From contig JAZKJV010011400.1 in assembly GCA_037367405.1 (NCBI GenBank), positions 6,818,501 through 6,882,500 of the forward strand: 64,000 bases of DNA, written 5' to 3'. This document shows, piece by piece, positions 9,174-18,023 of this stretch (the first letter of the stretch is position 1; every line of letters begins with the position of its first letter). Below the pieces are notes generated by a model, which worked only from the letters and a program-made list of their open reading frames with translations, was not told the origin of the DNA and searched no databases. The DNA comes from Ottelia alismoides. Taxonomy: Eukaryota > Streptophyta > Magnoliopsida > Alismatales > Hydrocharitaceae. The position numbers and the translations under genes are program-made.

Positions 9174-9884
9174 ATGCCAACCAAAACCGCTGTCATGGCC
9201 GAACTGAAGCAACTGGCCGATCCTGCTACGCGTAAGACTCATGGGCGACACGGCGCAGTGGAGCCATTCTTTGGTGTCAAAGTGGCCCATCTGAAAGAGA
9301 TTCAAAAACGGCTCAAACGCGACCATAAATTGGCCCTGGAGTTATTCAATACCGGCAACGCCGATGCCCAGTACCTGGCCAGCTACCTTTGCGAGCCCGG
9401 CAAGTTGACGCCAGAAGATTTGCAGCGCTGGGCAGAAAACGCCAACTGGTACATGATCAGCGAATACAGCGTTGCCTGGGCAGCGGCTGAATCATCTCAC
9501 GGTTGGGAGTTGGGCAATCGTTGGATCATGTCGAGCGATCCAAAATTGATGGCTACCGGTTGGGCAACTCTGGCCGCCTATATAGGCGTGACCCCAGATG
9601 ACCAAATCGACCAGGCGGCCGTCAAGAAACTGGTGACCGGCATCCCCAAACTGATCAAGCAGTCACCCGTGCGCGTGGCCTATACCATGAATAACTTCTT
9701 GATTTGTGTCGGCAGCTATTTAGAGCGACTGACCGATCACGCTTTGAAGGTCGCGGAAAAGCTTGGGCCACTAGAATTGGACATGGGCGATACAAGCTGC
9801 AAAGTACCCTACGCGGCTGCCTATATCAATAAAGTGATCGCTGCCGGACGCGTGGGAAAGAAACGTAAGACTGCGTATTGCTGA
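9174..9884 (+). CDS. DNA alkylation repair protein, AlkD-like HEAT-repeat family
   Basis: This 236-residue protein is almost entirely helical. Its early block GAVEPFFGVKVAHLKEIQKRL and the following VAHLKEIQKRLKRDHKLALELF helix match the DNA alkylation repair enzyme family, built of HEAT-like repeats. Members excise bulky or cationic alkylated bases without base flipping, although some lineages are structural only. The stretch WAENANWYMISEYSVAWAA corresponds to the central region. Its neighbours are unrelated, so it is probably a stand-alone gene. The start at ATG 9174 is preceded by GGAGAGAAAGCG, a good ribosome site. Confidence 0.85.
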   Translation: MPTKTAVMAELKQLADPATRKTHGRHGAVEPFFGVKVAHLKEIQKRLKRDHKLALELFNTGNADAQYLASYLCEPGKLTPEDLQRWAENANWYMISEYSVAWAAAESSHGWELGNRWIMSSDPKLMATGWATLAAYIGVTPDDQIDQAAVKKLVTGIPKLIKQSPVRVAYTMNNFLICVGSYLERLTDHALKVAEKLGPLELDMGDTSCKVPYAAAYINKVIAAGRVGKKRKTAYC

Positions 9885-9907
9885 GGTGAGCAGTGGGGGG
9901 CTGTGGG

Positions 9908-10010
9908 CCGACGCGGCGCGTCGGGGATACATCTTCCGACTCAGGCGCGTCGGGCTACGCTATGCGGCGCGTCGGGCTACATTTGCGGCGCGTCGGGCTA
10001 GATTTTGCGG
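9908..10010. repeat. GC-rich quasi-tandem units GCGCGTCGGGCTAC
   Basis: Four imperfect units of about 20 bases share the core GGCGCGTCGGG(C/G)TA: near 9913, 9943, 9963 and 9985. They end at the stop codon of the downstream minus-strand gene. The same unit occurs once more at 29222-29247, just after the RNase D gene. Confidence 0.75.
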
Positions 10011-10014
10011 AGGG

Positions 10015-12690
10015 TCAGTCGACGAAGGCGAACTCGTTGGAGGCTAATAGCGCTTGGGCCAGTTGGTCCAGCGGCGCCATGGGCGTTGGGGCTACTGCGG
10101 GTAGTTGTTTGCTGGAATCAAACGTTTCGCCACCCGCCTGATACTGCACGCGGACTTTCCATTCAAAGCTGTCGTGGGCTTCGTCGGTGATCGAATCAGT
10201 AACGAAGTCGATCACTTCGCCAGCCACGACCCTTACTGATGGTACGGCAGTACGCTCTTCCTTCTGCTTCAATGTCCACTGACCGAGCTTGCCGCCGTGA
10301 TTGGAAACAATCGTCGCGCGAATACCATCACCCATATCGGAGCGGTGATGGGCTTTGCCGCGAATGGCAATGACACCCTCCCGCGGCGCTATCCAGCGAC
10401 GAACCACCGACATTTCCAGACCATGCCCTGGATGGCCGCCTTCTTTGCTGAGCATGCACCAGCCCAGCTTGGGGTCAGGCAGGTTCGGCCCACCTTGCCA
10501 GGCGTTTTCGGTCAGGTGAGGTAGCTTGGTAAAGCTCTTCACCAGACCGCTCTCGGGATCAAAAGCCCCGTATCCACATTGCCAACGTTCGTCAGCCACG
10601 TAAACGCTCGAGTTAGCCACGGTTTGCAAGAACTCGATTCCAGCGCTCAGTTCATCGCTATCGGGTTGGCGGCGGAGGATACGTTCAAACAGTGCTCGCA
10701 CCTGGCCAGCCGGATCATTTTGCAGATCAGGCAGCGCGCGGATTTGGTGGCCAATCGCTTGGGCAATCTCGCTTTCAAAAGCACTGTTGAGGATGTAAAG
10801 ACCTTGTTGCGGCACAGTGGTTTGCAAACGCTGTGGGCTGTGCGCATCGGGACTGGCCACATCAAAGTTGCGAAACACACCTGGCAGGTTTTGTCGATCG
10901 ATATGCGCGTAGACGGTTCGTCGATGCGAGAAGGGACGTTCATGAATTTTCTCGCTTGCGCCACCGATGCGTTTATCAAGTTGGCCAGCGGCAGCCAGAG
11001 TGTTATCGCGCAACGATTCGAAATCCATGCGACGACGATTACTGCGCCAATAGAACGAGTTCTCGGGATCGATGGCCACTGCCTCTGCGCGCGCGAGGCT
11101 AGCCTGTTGATACGCCGCCGAGCAGACGATAGTACGTATCAACTCTTTGACGCTCCAGTTGCTCTCGATGAACTCAACGGCCAATTCATCCAAGACCGTT
11201 TGCAGTTTGGGCGGGGGGCAACGAGCGCCCAAGTCGCTAGGCGTTTCCACTAGCGATGTACCCATCAAGCGCATCCAAACCCGGTTGGCCATTACGCGGG
11301 CCGTTAGTGGATTGTTGGCTGACACAATCCGATCGGCCATTTCAATTCGACCGCTGCCTTGAGTAAAGCTGGGAGCATCAGGGGCCATAAAGCTGATGAA
11401 CTTGCGCGGTACTTCGGCCCCGTGATTGCCTGGCTGGCCACGAATGAGCACAAATGATTTGCGATCTTCTTTGGATTCAGAAAGTCGATGCGGCCAAGGA
11501 TCGCCACCCGGTTCCTCGGTATTGAGGAAGACACCATACAGCGAATAATAGTCTGCCTGGCTGACCGGGTCATATTTGTGATCATGACAGCGGGCACAAG
11601 CGACCGTCAGTCCCATCAGGCCGCGCATGGTGACATCCAAGCGGTCGTCGATGATATCATTCTTGTTGTTCAAGAAGCGCCGGCCCAAAGTCAAAAAGCC
11701 TAGCGCTGGCACACGACCTTGGGAGTTGTCTGGGTCGAGCGTATCGCCGGCCAACTGTTCGCGGATGAAATCCGTGTAGGGCTTGTCCGCGTTGAACGCG
11801 CTAATCAGCCAATCGCGATACTTGAAGGCTTGCGGGTAGTTTCTGTCCTCTTGAAAAACGTAGCCTTTGGTATCGGCATAGCGGGCTACATCCATCCAAT
11901 ACCTGGCCCAGCGTTCGCCAAAGTGAGGCGAAGCCAACAAACGGTCGACGTAACGCTCAGTGGCCAGCGGCGTTGGCAGAGGGTCGTTCAGATAAGCCGC
12001 CAATTCGTCCGGTTGCGGAGCCAGGCCGGTCAGGTCGTAGGCCAGGCGGCGAGCCAGCGTCGTGCGATCAGCCGGCGCCGAGGGCAGCAGGCCGGCCCGC
12101 AGTTGCGCGCTCAAGATCAACGCATCGATTCGCGATTGATGAAAACCACGATACGATTCGACCAGGGCCGCGCGCTGGATACCATGTGATAGTGCATCGG
12201 CCAATAGTTGATCCGGGGGAGTCAGCGTGGCGCGCTGGGGCAGAACGTAAGCCCAATGCGTGGTTGCTTCTTCAGGGGCCAGGCGTTTGATTCCGGTGGC
12301 CGAAGGAGCGGAGCCTTGCGGGGCACCGGTCGCGCCGCTGGCAATCCACTTGCGAAAATCCTCGATGACTTCGTCGGGCAGTTTGCCGGCCGGAGGCATC
12401 TGCAGATCGGTGTCGGCATAAGCGATCGCTTTAATCAGCCAACCTTCTTCCGGTTTGCCGGGCACAACTGCCGGTCCACGCGTGCCGCCACCGGTCATGC
12501 CAACGGCCGAGTCGAGCATCAATTGACCGCTGGATTCACCGGCTGCGTGCGAATGACATTCGTAGCAGTGTTGTTTTAGGGCTGGTTCGATGCGTTGCTG
12601 GTAAAAGTCTGTGGCCTCATCCGCGCGCGTGGGCAACGGGCCGGCGCAGCAGACTGATAGCAAAGTCAGTATGAGAATTCGCCAGATCAT
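10015..12690 (-). CDS. secreted planctomycete cytochrome / DUF1549-DUF1553 domain protein
   Basis: This 891-residue protein has a signal peptide at about 1-23. A planctomycete-type c-type cytochrome motif follows, CYECH with Cys42, Cys45 and His46. The central part (about 165-370) has features of DUF1549, including YDLTGLAPQPDELAAYL and HFGERWARYWMDVARYADTKGY. The C-terminal half is DUF1553-like, with MANRVWMRLMGTSLVETPSDLG and SAAYQQASLARAEAVAIDPEN. A beta-sandwich-like stretch lies beyond about 700. Proteins of this kind are amplified in planctomycetes and usually paired with a DUF1501 gene, as at 35529-36989 but not adjacent here. The biochemical role is unproven. Confidence 0.93.
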   Translation of the reverse strand: MIWRILILTLLSVCCAGPLPTRADEATDFYQQRIEPALKQHCYECHSHAAGESSGQLMLDSAVGMTGGGTRGPAVVPGKPEEGWLIKAIAYADTDLQMPPAGKLPDEVIEDFRKWIASGATGAPQGSAPSATGIKRLAPEEATTHWAYVLPQRATLTPPDQLLADALSHGIQRAALVESYRGFHQSRIDALILSAQLRAGLLPSAPADRTTLARRLAYDLTGLAPQPDELAAYLNDPLPTPLATERYVDRLLASPHFGERWARYWMDVARYADTKGYVFQEDRNYPQAFKYRDWLISAFNADKPYTDFIREQLAGDTLDPDNSQGRVPALGFLTLGRRFLNNKNDIIDDRLDVTMRGLMGLTVACARCHDHKYDPVSQADYYSLYGVFLNTEEPGGDPWPHRLSESKEDRKSFVLIRGQPGNHGAEVPRKFISFMAPDAPSFTQGSGRIEMADRIVSANNPLTARVMANRVWMRLMGTSLVETPSDLGARCPPPKLQTVLDELAVEFIESNWSVKELIRTIVCSAAYQQASLARAEAVAIDPENSFYWRSNRRRMDFESLRDNTLAAAGQLDKRIGGASEKIHERPFSHRRTVYAHIDRQNLPGVFRNFDVASPDAHSPQRLQTTVPQQGLYILNSAFESEIAQAIGHQIRALPDLQNDPAGQVRALFERILRRQPDSDELSAGIEFLQTVANSSVYVADERWQCGYGAFDPESGLVKSFTKLPHLTENAWQGGPNLPDPKLGWCMLSKEGGHPGHGLEMSVVRRWIAPREGVIAIRGKAHHRSDMGDGIRATIVSNHGGKLGQWTLKQKEERTAVPSVRVVAGEVIDFVTDSITDEAHDSFEWKVRVQYQAGGETFDSSKQLPAVAPTPMAPLDQLAQALLASNEFAFVD

Positions 12691-12822
12691 GCGGAGCTTT
12701 TAATCTTCAAACGGAGGGACTGACATTTGCGCGGTCGGCGAGCAAATTCAGCGGGATTAGGCGGGTGCCTCTATTGTACCTCGCGGCCAGCGGCTGGGCC
12801 AGGGACGCCCATAGACCGCCAG

Positions 12823-12891
12823 GTAGCCACCGTCGCCAGACGGTGGATTGCACGATGGTTCAACAATCCACCACTTGGCAGTGGTGGCTAC
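12823..12891. repeat. palindromic element family A, core copy with duplicated end
   Basis: The core runs GTAGCCACCGTCGCCAGACGG to GTGGCTAC in about 69 bases, with the usual two hairpins but a different spacer. Next to it, 12897-12915 repeats CAGTGGTGGCTACGAAG, which looks like partial duplication of one end. The surrounding 12691-13279 region holds no recognisable gene. Confidence 0.8.
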
Positions 12892-13279
12892 GAAGGCAGT
12901 GGTGGCTACGAAGGGCTCGCTCGCGCGTTGTTGGAATCGCTAAAGTCGTCAGGTTGCGCAAGATATCGCTCCTGGCGAAGAACTAGCGAATGTTTTTAGC
13001 GAAGCGGCTGCGAAGAGTTTCCGATGTTAGGCGTACAAACCAGCGAAACAGGACGTCCACCCTGTCAACCTCGCTGGAATACTTGACCATTCCGAGAACG
13101 CCCAACAACTGATCAAGAGCCTCGCCGCTTCACGAGCACATAAGATCAGTACTAGAAGTCTGAGGACTGTGGCGGGAATGTCATGTACGTAGAGACAGGG
13201 TGGTCGGTGGCCATGGATGGGGTTACTTTCGCAAACCTGCGATCCGCTTGTACTAATCAAGCGACGCCAGGAACCAACC

Positions 13280-14053
13280 ATGGTCTTTGCCAAACCCCAT
13301 TTTTTACTTTTCTGCGACGCAAGTGTGTCCAGCAAGGCTCAATCGGATACCGATCCGGTGGGAGGTCGCTGGCACTTTGTGCTCGAGCGCATCGATGCTC
13401 AAGCCCGGCTTGAAGCAGCTGATGGCGAACGAGCCACGCCGCGTGAACGCTTGTCCTTGCTGGCCGTTGTCCGCGGCTTGGAAGCTTTGGAAGAACCCAG
13501 TCAAGTGACATTAGTAACCACCAGTCGCTATGTGGCTCGCGGCCTGCGATACGGGCTGAGCGAATGGCGAGAGACTGGTTACATCTGGGAGCACTTCGGA
13601 GTGCAGAAACCGATTCGCAACGCTGACCTCTGGCAGCGTATCGACGGCGCGATGCGCTATCATGAAGTGGCTTGCCGCTTGCTCGAGTCCTCGTTGGCTC
13701 AGCAAGTCTCTGCGGTCGCTGAGGAAGTGACCAACCCTGTTGAGCCCATGTTGCTCGGTGAAAGGGAAGCGGACCCGGCGGTCAATCGCCCGCTGATTCC
13801 GGCTCCTCACTTTCGCATTAGTGATCGTCGACGAGTGGCCGAGCCCGAGCCGGCCTGGTCAGCAGAAGATGCTGAACCGCTGGTCGAACAGCCGATGCGC
13901 CGCGCCGCCAGTGTCCGGAGTGTGCCCAGATCGCACCTACAAGGGCGAGAGTCCTCTTGGTGGCAGATGGCAGCCGGTTGGCTGGGGTGGCGACATGGTC
14001 GGCTGGGTGGTTCTGGCCGCTGGTCGGGTCTTTCCAGCAGTTTATCTGGATAG
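13280..14053 (+). CDS. RNase HI-like protein with degenerate catalytic positions
   Basis: From ATG 13280 (AGGAA site six bases before) the product is 257 residues. The first 130 residues follow the RNase HI fold: FCDAS (Asp13 like Asp10 of E. coli RNase HI), a LEAL helix at 67-70, VTLVTTSRYVARGL, and NADLWQRIDGAM at 114-125, very like the RNase HI helix NVDLWQRLD. But the position of Asp70 is Thr81 (TTSRYV for TDSQYV), and by my alignment Glu48 aligns with Ser59, so it is probably not an active nuclease. The C-terminal half is low complexity. The next gene is glgB, 223 bases on; the link is unclear. An upstream in-frame ATG at 13217 is possible. Confidence 0.6.
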   Translation: MVFAKPHFLLFCDASVSSKAQSDTDPVGGRWHFVLERIDAQARLEAADGERATPRERLSLLAVVRGLEALEEPSQVTLVTTSRYVARGLRYGLSEWRETGYIWEHFGVQKPIRNADLWQRIDGAMRYHEVACRLLESSLAQQVSAVAEEVTNPVEPMLLGEREADPAVNRPLIPAPHFRISDRRRVAEPEPAWSAEDAEPLVEQPMRRAASVRSVPRSHLQGRESSWWQMAAGWLGWRHGRLGGSGRWSGLSSSLSG

Positions 14054-14276
14054 ACACCTCGCCTGCCTTGGGAACCGACACTGCCCCAAGCGTTGTCGGT
14101 TTAAATCCAAATCGGCCCCCCAGTGCGTATTCTGTGGTGAGGCTGCGCGCCCGAAATACGCACGTAATTTGCATTCGCCCTGAAAACTCAACTCCCCAAC
14201 CACGTTCAGAGCCGCCGGGTCCTGCCCTGACGGCTCGCTGCGTGCAGGTTATAACTTTTAGATTCCGGAGACCGGT

Positions 14277-16493
14277 GTGCGTACTCAACTTTCGTTGCAC
14301 GGCATTAATGGGCTGATCGAAGGACAACTCGAGAACCCTGCCCAAATGCTTGGCCCTCACACGATCGAGCATGGCGGACGCCGAGCCGTTTCGGTACGCG
14401 CCTACCTGCCCGATAGCGAGCAAGTATGGCTGGTGGATACGGAACAAAATACACAGCGAGCCATGCGTCGCGTACATCCAGCCGGATTCTACGAAGCGCT
14501 TTGCCCGCTGGGAGGGCCGAATAATACTGCTAACTATCGTCTGCGTGTAGCTTCCAAGAGCGGTGAAATCATCGATATGCACGACCCTTATGCCGTTGAA
14601 CCATTCCTGTCCGACTTCGATCGCTTCTTGTTCGGCGAAGGTCGACATTGGCAGCTCTATAACAAGATGGGCGCTCACCTGCGCACCATTGACGGTATCA
14701 GCGGGGTGAACTTTGCTGTTTGGGCCCCCAATGCCCAGAGCATTCAAGTCATCGGTGACTTCAACAGTTGGGATGGCCGTCAGCACTTGATGCGCAAACA
14801 CATCCCGGCCGGTGTTTGGGAACTGTTTGTACCGCATATCGGTGCCGGCCAGAAGTACAAGTTCCGCGTGCGCACTTGCGATGGCCAGGTGATCGACAAG
14901 AGCGATCCGTTTGGCTTCTATGCCGAACTGCCACCACGCACAGCTTCGGTAGTTACGGAACTGAGCACCTTCCAGTGGCAAGACAGCCAATGGATGGATC
15001 GCCGCGCTAGTCGAGATCCACTGCGTGACCCGATCAATGTTTACGAGTTGCACTTGGGTTCATGGCGTCGCGATCCCAACGGTACGCACGGCTGGATGAA
15101 CTATCGCAACATTGCTCATCAATTGGTCGACTACTGTAGAGAAATGGGCTTTACGCATATCGAACTGATGCCCATCAGCGAACACCCCTTTACTGGTTCA
15201 TGGGGCTATCAGACGGTTGGTTATTTCAGCGTGACTAGCCGTTATGGCACACCTGAAGACTTCATGTACTTCGTCAATCACTGCCATCAGAATGGCATTG
15301 GCGTCTTGGTTGACTGGGTCCCCGCCCACTTCCCCAAAGATGGTCACGGACTGCGACGCTTTGACGGTTCGGCGCTGTATGAACATGAAGACCCACGTCA
15401 AGGTGAACATCCCGACTGGGGCACCATGATCTTCAATTACGGACGCAACGAAGTCCGTAACTTCCTGATCTCTAATGCACTATTCTGGATGGACAAATAT
15501 CACATCGATGGTCTGCGCGTGGACGCTGTGGCCAGCATGTTGTACTTGGACTACAGCCGACAAGCCGGTCAGTGGGTTCCCAACGTGTATGGCGGACGCG
15601 AGAACCTGGATGCCATCCATATGCTGCGCGAGTTCAACGAACAAGCTCACGCACAGTATCCAGGCATTTTGACGGTGGCCGAAGAATCCACCGCCTGGCC
15701 TGGCGTCAGTCGGCCCACCAGCGCCGGTGGCTTGGGCTTTTCGCTGAAGTGGAACATGGGGTGGATGAATGATACGCTGCGATATATGCGGCACGAACCC
15801 GTGCATCGATCGTATCATCACAACGAACTGACCTTCAGCTTGATCTATGCCTTCACCGAGAACTTCGCACTGCCGCTCTCGCACGACGAAGTCGTCCATG
15901 GCAAAGGTTCGCTGATCAGTCAAATGGCCGGCGACCTGTGGCAAAAGTTTGCCAACTTGAGATTGCTGTATTCCTACATGTGGACCCATCCCGGCAAGAA
16001 ACTGCTATTCATGGGCAGCGAATTGGCTCAGTGGCATGAGTGGAACTACGACAGCGAGATTGGTTGGGATCTGTTGCAATGGGATACCCATCGCGGCATC
16101 AAGCAATTGATTGCGGACCTCAATCACCTGGTGCAACGAGAACCAGCTTTGCATCAAGTCGACTTCCGTGGTGAAGGCTTTGAGTGGCTTGATTGCATGA
16201 ACAACAACGACAGTATCATCTCGTACGTTCGCAAGTCCGAGAATCCCGATGACTTTGTGGTTGTCGCTTGTAACTTCACGCCAATCGTGCGGCACAACTA
16301 TCGCCTGGCAGTCCCCAGAGCGGGCTTTTACCAAGAGATTTTCAACAGCGATTCGAGCTTCTATGCTGGCAGCAATGTAGGCAACCACCCTGGCAGCCTG
16401 GCCGATTGGCACGGCCACCATGGCCGCCCGGCTTCGATGCTGATCACGTTGCCACCACTGGCCACCGTGGTATTGAAGCCAACCCAGTCGTAG
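14277..16493 (+). CDS. glgB: 1,4-alpha-glucan branching enzyme
   Basis: This 738-residue GH13 enzyme creates alpha-1,6 branches in glycogen. The start is GTG 14277 with GGAG six bases before it. It has an N-terminal extension, a CBM48-like domain (INFAVWAPNAQSIQV-like stretch at about 140-200), then the catalytic barrel with WGYQTVGYFSVTSRYG, GLRVDAVASMLYLDYS (nucleophile Asp416), TVAEESTAWPGVS (acid/base Glu469) and LSHDEVVHGKGSL (Asp537). These are offset by a constant 11 from E. coli Asp405, Glu458 and Asp526, which supports intact activity. No other glycogen genes are nearby. It is followed by repeat elements. Confidence 0.96.
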   Translation: MRTQLSLHGINGLIEGQLENPAQMLGPHTIEHGGRRAVSVRAYLPDSEQVWLVDTEQNTQRAMRRVHPAGFYEALCPLGGPNNTANYRLRVASKSGEIIDMHDPYAVEPFLSDFDRFLFGEGRHWQLYNKMGAHLRTIDGISGVNFAVWAPNAQSIQVIGDFNSWDGRQHLMRKHIPAGVWELFVPHIGAGQKYKFRVRTCDGQVIDKSDPFGFYAELPPRTASVVTELSTFQWQDSQWMDRRASRDPLRDPINVYELHLGSWRRDPNGTHGWMNYRNIAHQLVDYCREMGFTHIELMPISEHPFTGSWGYQTVGYFSVTSRYGTPEDFMYFVNHCHQNGIGVLVDWVPAHFPKDGHGLRRFDGSALYEHEDPRQGEHPDWGTMIFNYGRNEVRNFLISNALFWMDKYHIDGLRVDAVASMLYLDYSRQAGQWVPNVYGGRENLDAIHMLREFNEQAHAQYPGILTVAEESTAWPGVSRPTSAGGLGFSLKWNMGWMNDTLRYMRHEPVHRSYHHNELTFSLIYAFTENFALPLSHDEVVHGKGSLISQMAGDLWQKFANLRLLYSYMWTHPGKKLLFMGSELAQWHEWNYDSEIGWDLLQWDTHRGIKQLIADLNHLVQREPALHQVDFRGEGFEWLDCMNNNDSIISYVRKSENPDDFVVVACNFTPIVRHNYRLAVPRAGFYQEIFNSDSSFYAGSNVGNHPGSLADWHGHHGRPASMLITLPPLATVVLKPTQS

Positions 16494-16498
16494 AGCGT

Positions 16499-16718
16499 GG
16501 GAGGGCGAGGCGGGCGAGGCTCCCGCCGAGCCTTCGCTTTGGCCCGACCAACCAAGATATATTGCCATCGCTGAAGTCTTTGTAGCCACCGCTGCCAAGC
16601 GGTGGAAATCGCTAACTTTCGCATCCACCGTCTGGCGACGGTGGCTACGCAGCTTAATTCCAACGGACCCGCGTCCGCGCCCGATGCTTAAGGCTCGGCG
16701 GCCTCGCTCTCCCGTCGC
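16499..16718. repeat. composite: 190-bp inverted-repeat element (family B) carrying a family A insertion
   Basis: The ends are GGGAGGGCGAGG..GAGCCTTCG on the left and AAGGCTCGGC..CTCGCTCTCCC on the right, the terminal inverted repeats of the element also present at 28972 and 35325. The right interior, CCAACGGACCCGCG..CCGATGCTTAAGGCTC, resembles the equivalent part of those copies. A family A palindrome core occupies 16582-16648 inside it. The simplest reading is that the palindrome inserted into a pre-existing element. Confidence 0.65.
16582..16648. repeat. palindromic element family A, 67-bp core nested in family B
   Basis: The core GTAGCCACCGCTGCCAAGCGG to GTGGCTAC shows the two hairpins of the family. 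It is in the opposite orientation to the copy at 6041-6107, since the hairpin with loop TGCCAA comes first here. Confidence 0.85.
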
Positions 16719-16745
16719 GTCTCGGACTGGCATGCAGACGCTTTG

Positions 16746-17717
16746 TTAGATCTCTTCGTGAGGACCGTCGAAGGATGGTGGGCGGGTGTAGCCGAAGGGT
16801 TGAAAGTAATAGTGGAGGGCAGGGTCCAGGAATTGGTCGTTCATACAATCTTCGCGGACGAAGAACATGTTGACGCCCATCGGGTCGGTACCCACCAGGC
16901 GATAGCCCTTGGATTTGCCCAGCAGATAAAACGAAGTAAAGGACGCACCGAAGTAAGTTGTCTGGTTCCAGGTGTAATTGAGGTCCTCCTTCATGACCCA
17001 TTTGCGAGGCGGGTCGTAGAAGGCGTTGTACTCGACCACAACCACGCGCGGATGCCAGCGCTGCAGCGATTTCCAGACCCAGTAGTCGTTACTATCGATG
17101 TCGATCACCAGCAGATCGAATTCGGTGGGCACGTTGGCCGCTTCCAGCTTGGCCTCGAAGTTCTGTGAGTTGATGGCGTCCGGGAAGGTCTGAACCTTGG
17201 GATTGGACTGCCACATGGCTTGCAGTTTGGGAAAGTTCGACTCGGAGGGTTCGAAGTAGGTACCTGACCAGCCCAGCAATTCTGCCAGGTAACGCGTATT
17301 GCACTGAACGCCGGACTCGACGCCGAACTCGACAAACATCTGGTTGGTAGTCCCAATGCGGCGGAAGATCTCTTTGAGGATGCCATCTTCGCCGTTCTGT
17401 GAGTAGACTTTCCAGGCAAAGCCCCGGAGGTCTCCAATCTCTCGCAAGTGTTCGACTGTGTGCCGCTGGTAACCGTCGGCGATGGTGCGCACTTGGGCCT
17501 CGATCGACTTGGCGCTGGCATCGTAAGCCACTGCGTGCAAACCTTGGTTCTGCAACTGTGCGGATACTTCCGCGCGCGTGGCGTTTAGTTGCTCGGTTAA
17601 ACTAGCCACGGTCGCATTCAGCGAGTCGATCGTCGCTGCCTGGCTGGAGACAAGTGTTCGCCAGGCGCTCGTGCAGCGATCACCCAGTGCCAGCAGCTTC
17701 TTGCGAATATTCACCAT
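16746..17717 (-). CDS. FkbM-like methyltransferase domain protein with N-terminal coiled coil
   Basis: This 323-residue protein has an N-terminal helical stretch to about 95 with heptad-like leucines (ATIDSLNATVASLTEQLNA). A Rossmann-type methyltransferase fold follows: SQNGEDGILKEIFRRIG, MFVEFGVESGVQCNTRYLA, the acidic strand end YFEPSE that would bind SAM, and FDLLVIDIDSNDYWVWKSL. This matches FkbM-like O-methyltransferases, often found in polysaccharide or surface-glycan loci. The adjacent glycosyltransferase, on the opposite strand, supports a glycan context. The acceptor substrate is unknown. A divergent promoter region of about 300 bases separates the two genes. Confidence 0.75.
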   Translation of the reverse strand: MVNIRKKLLALGDRCTSAWRTLVSSQAATIDSLNATVASLTEQLNATRAEVSAQLQNQGLHAVAYDASAKSIEAQVRTIADGYQRHTVEHLREIGDLRGFAWKVYSQNGEDGILKEIFRRIGTTNQMFVEFGVESGVQCNTRYLAELLGWSGTYFEPSESNFPKLQAMWQSNPKVQTFPDAINSQNFEAKLEAANVPTEFDLLVIDIDSNDYWVWKSLQRWHPRVVVVEYNAFYDPPRKWVMKEDLNYTWNQTTYFGASFTSFYLLGKSKGYRLVGTDPMGVNMFFVREDCMNDQFLDPALHYYFQPFGYTRPPSFDGPHEEI

Positions 17718-18023
17718 AGAATCCTCAAGCCCGGTAGCCGTGCGGTTGGTTAGGGAGCGAACAAGTCCGTTTGTGCTGGTGCGGTTGCTACCTGCCTGGC
17801 AGCAGCCGACCCCTATGCCTCATCGCCCCCTCAGGCTGCCATCGTACGACGCGCAGGGCCAGAGCCATTGCAGCTTCAGCCTCGGGCGACAGGTCGTCGA
17901 GTCTGCCAAGATGCGAATAAGTTTGGCATGACATGACAACTAGTCTTGGATGTTGCTGGCCGGCAGAGTATACCAATTGTCGCTAAAAACACGCAACAGA
18001 AATCGATTCAGGGACGAAGGTTA

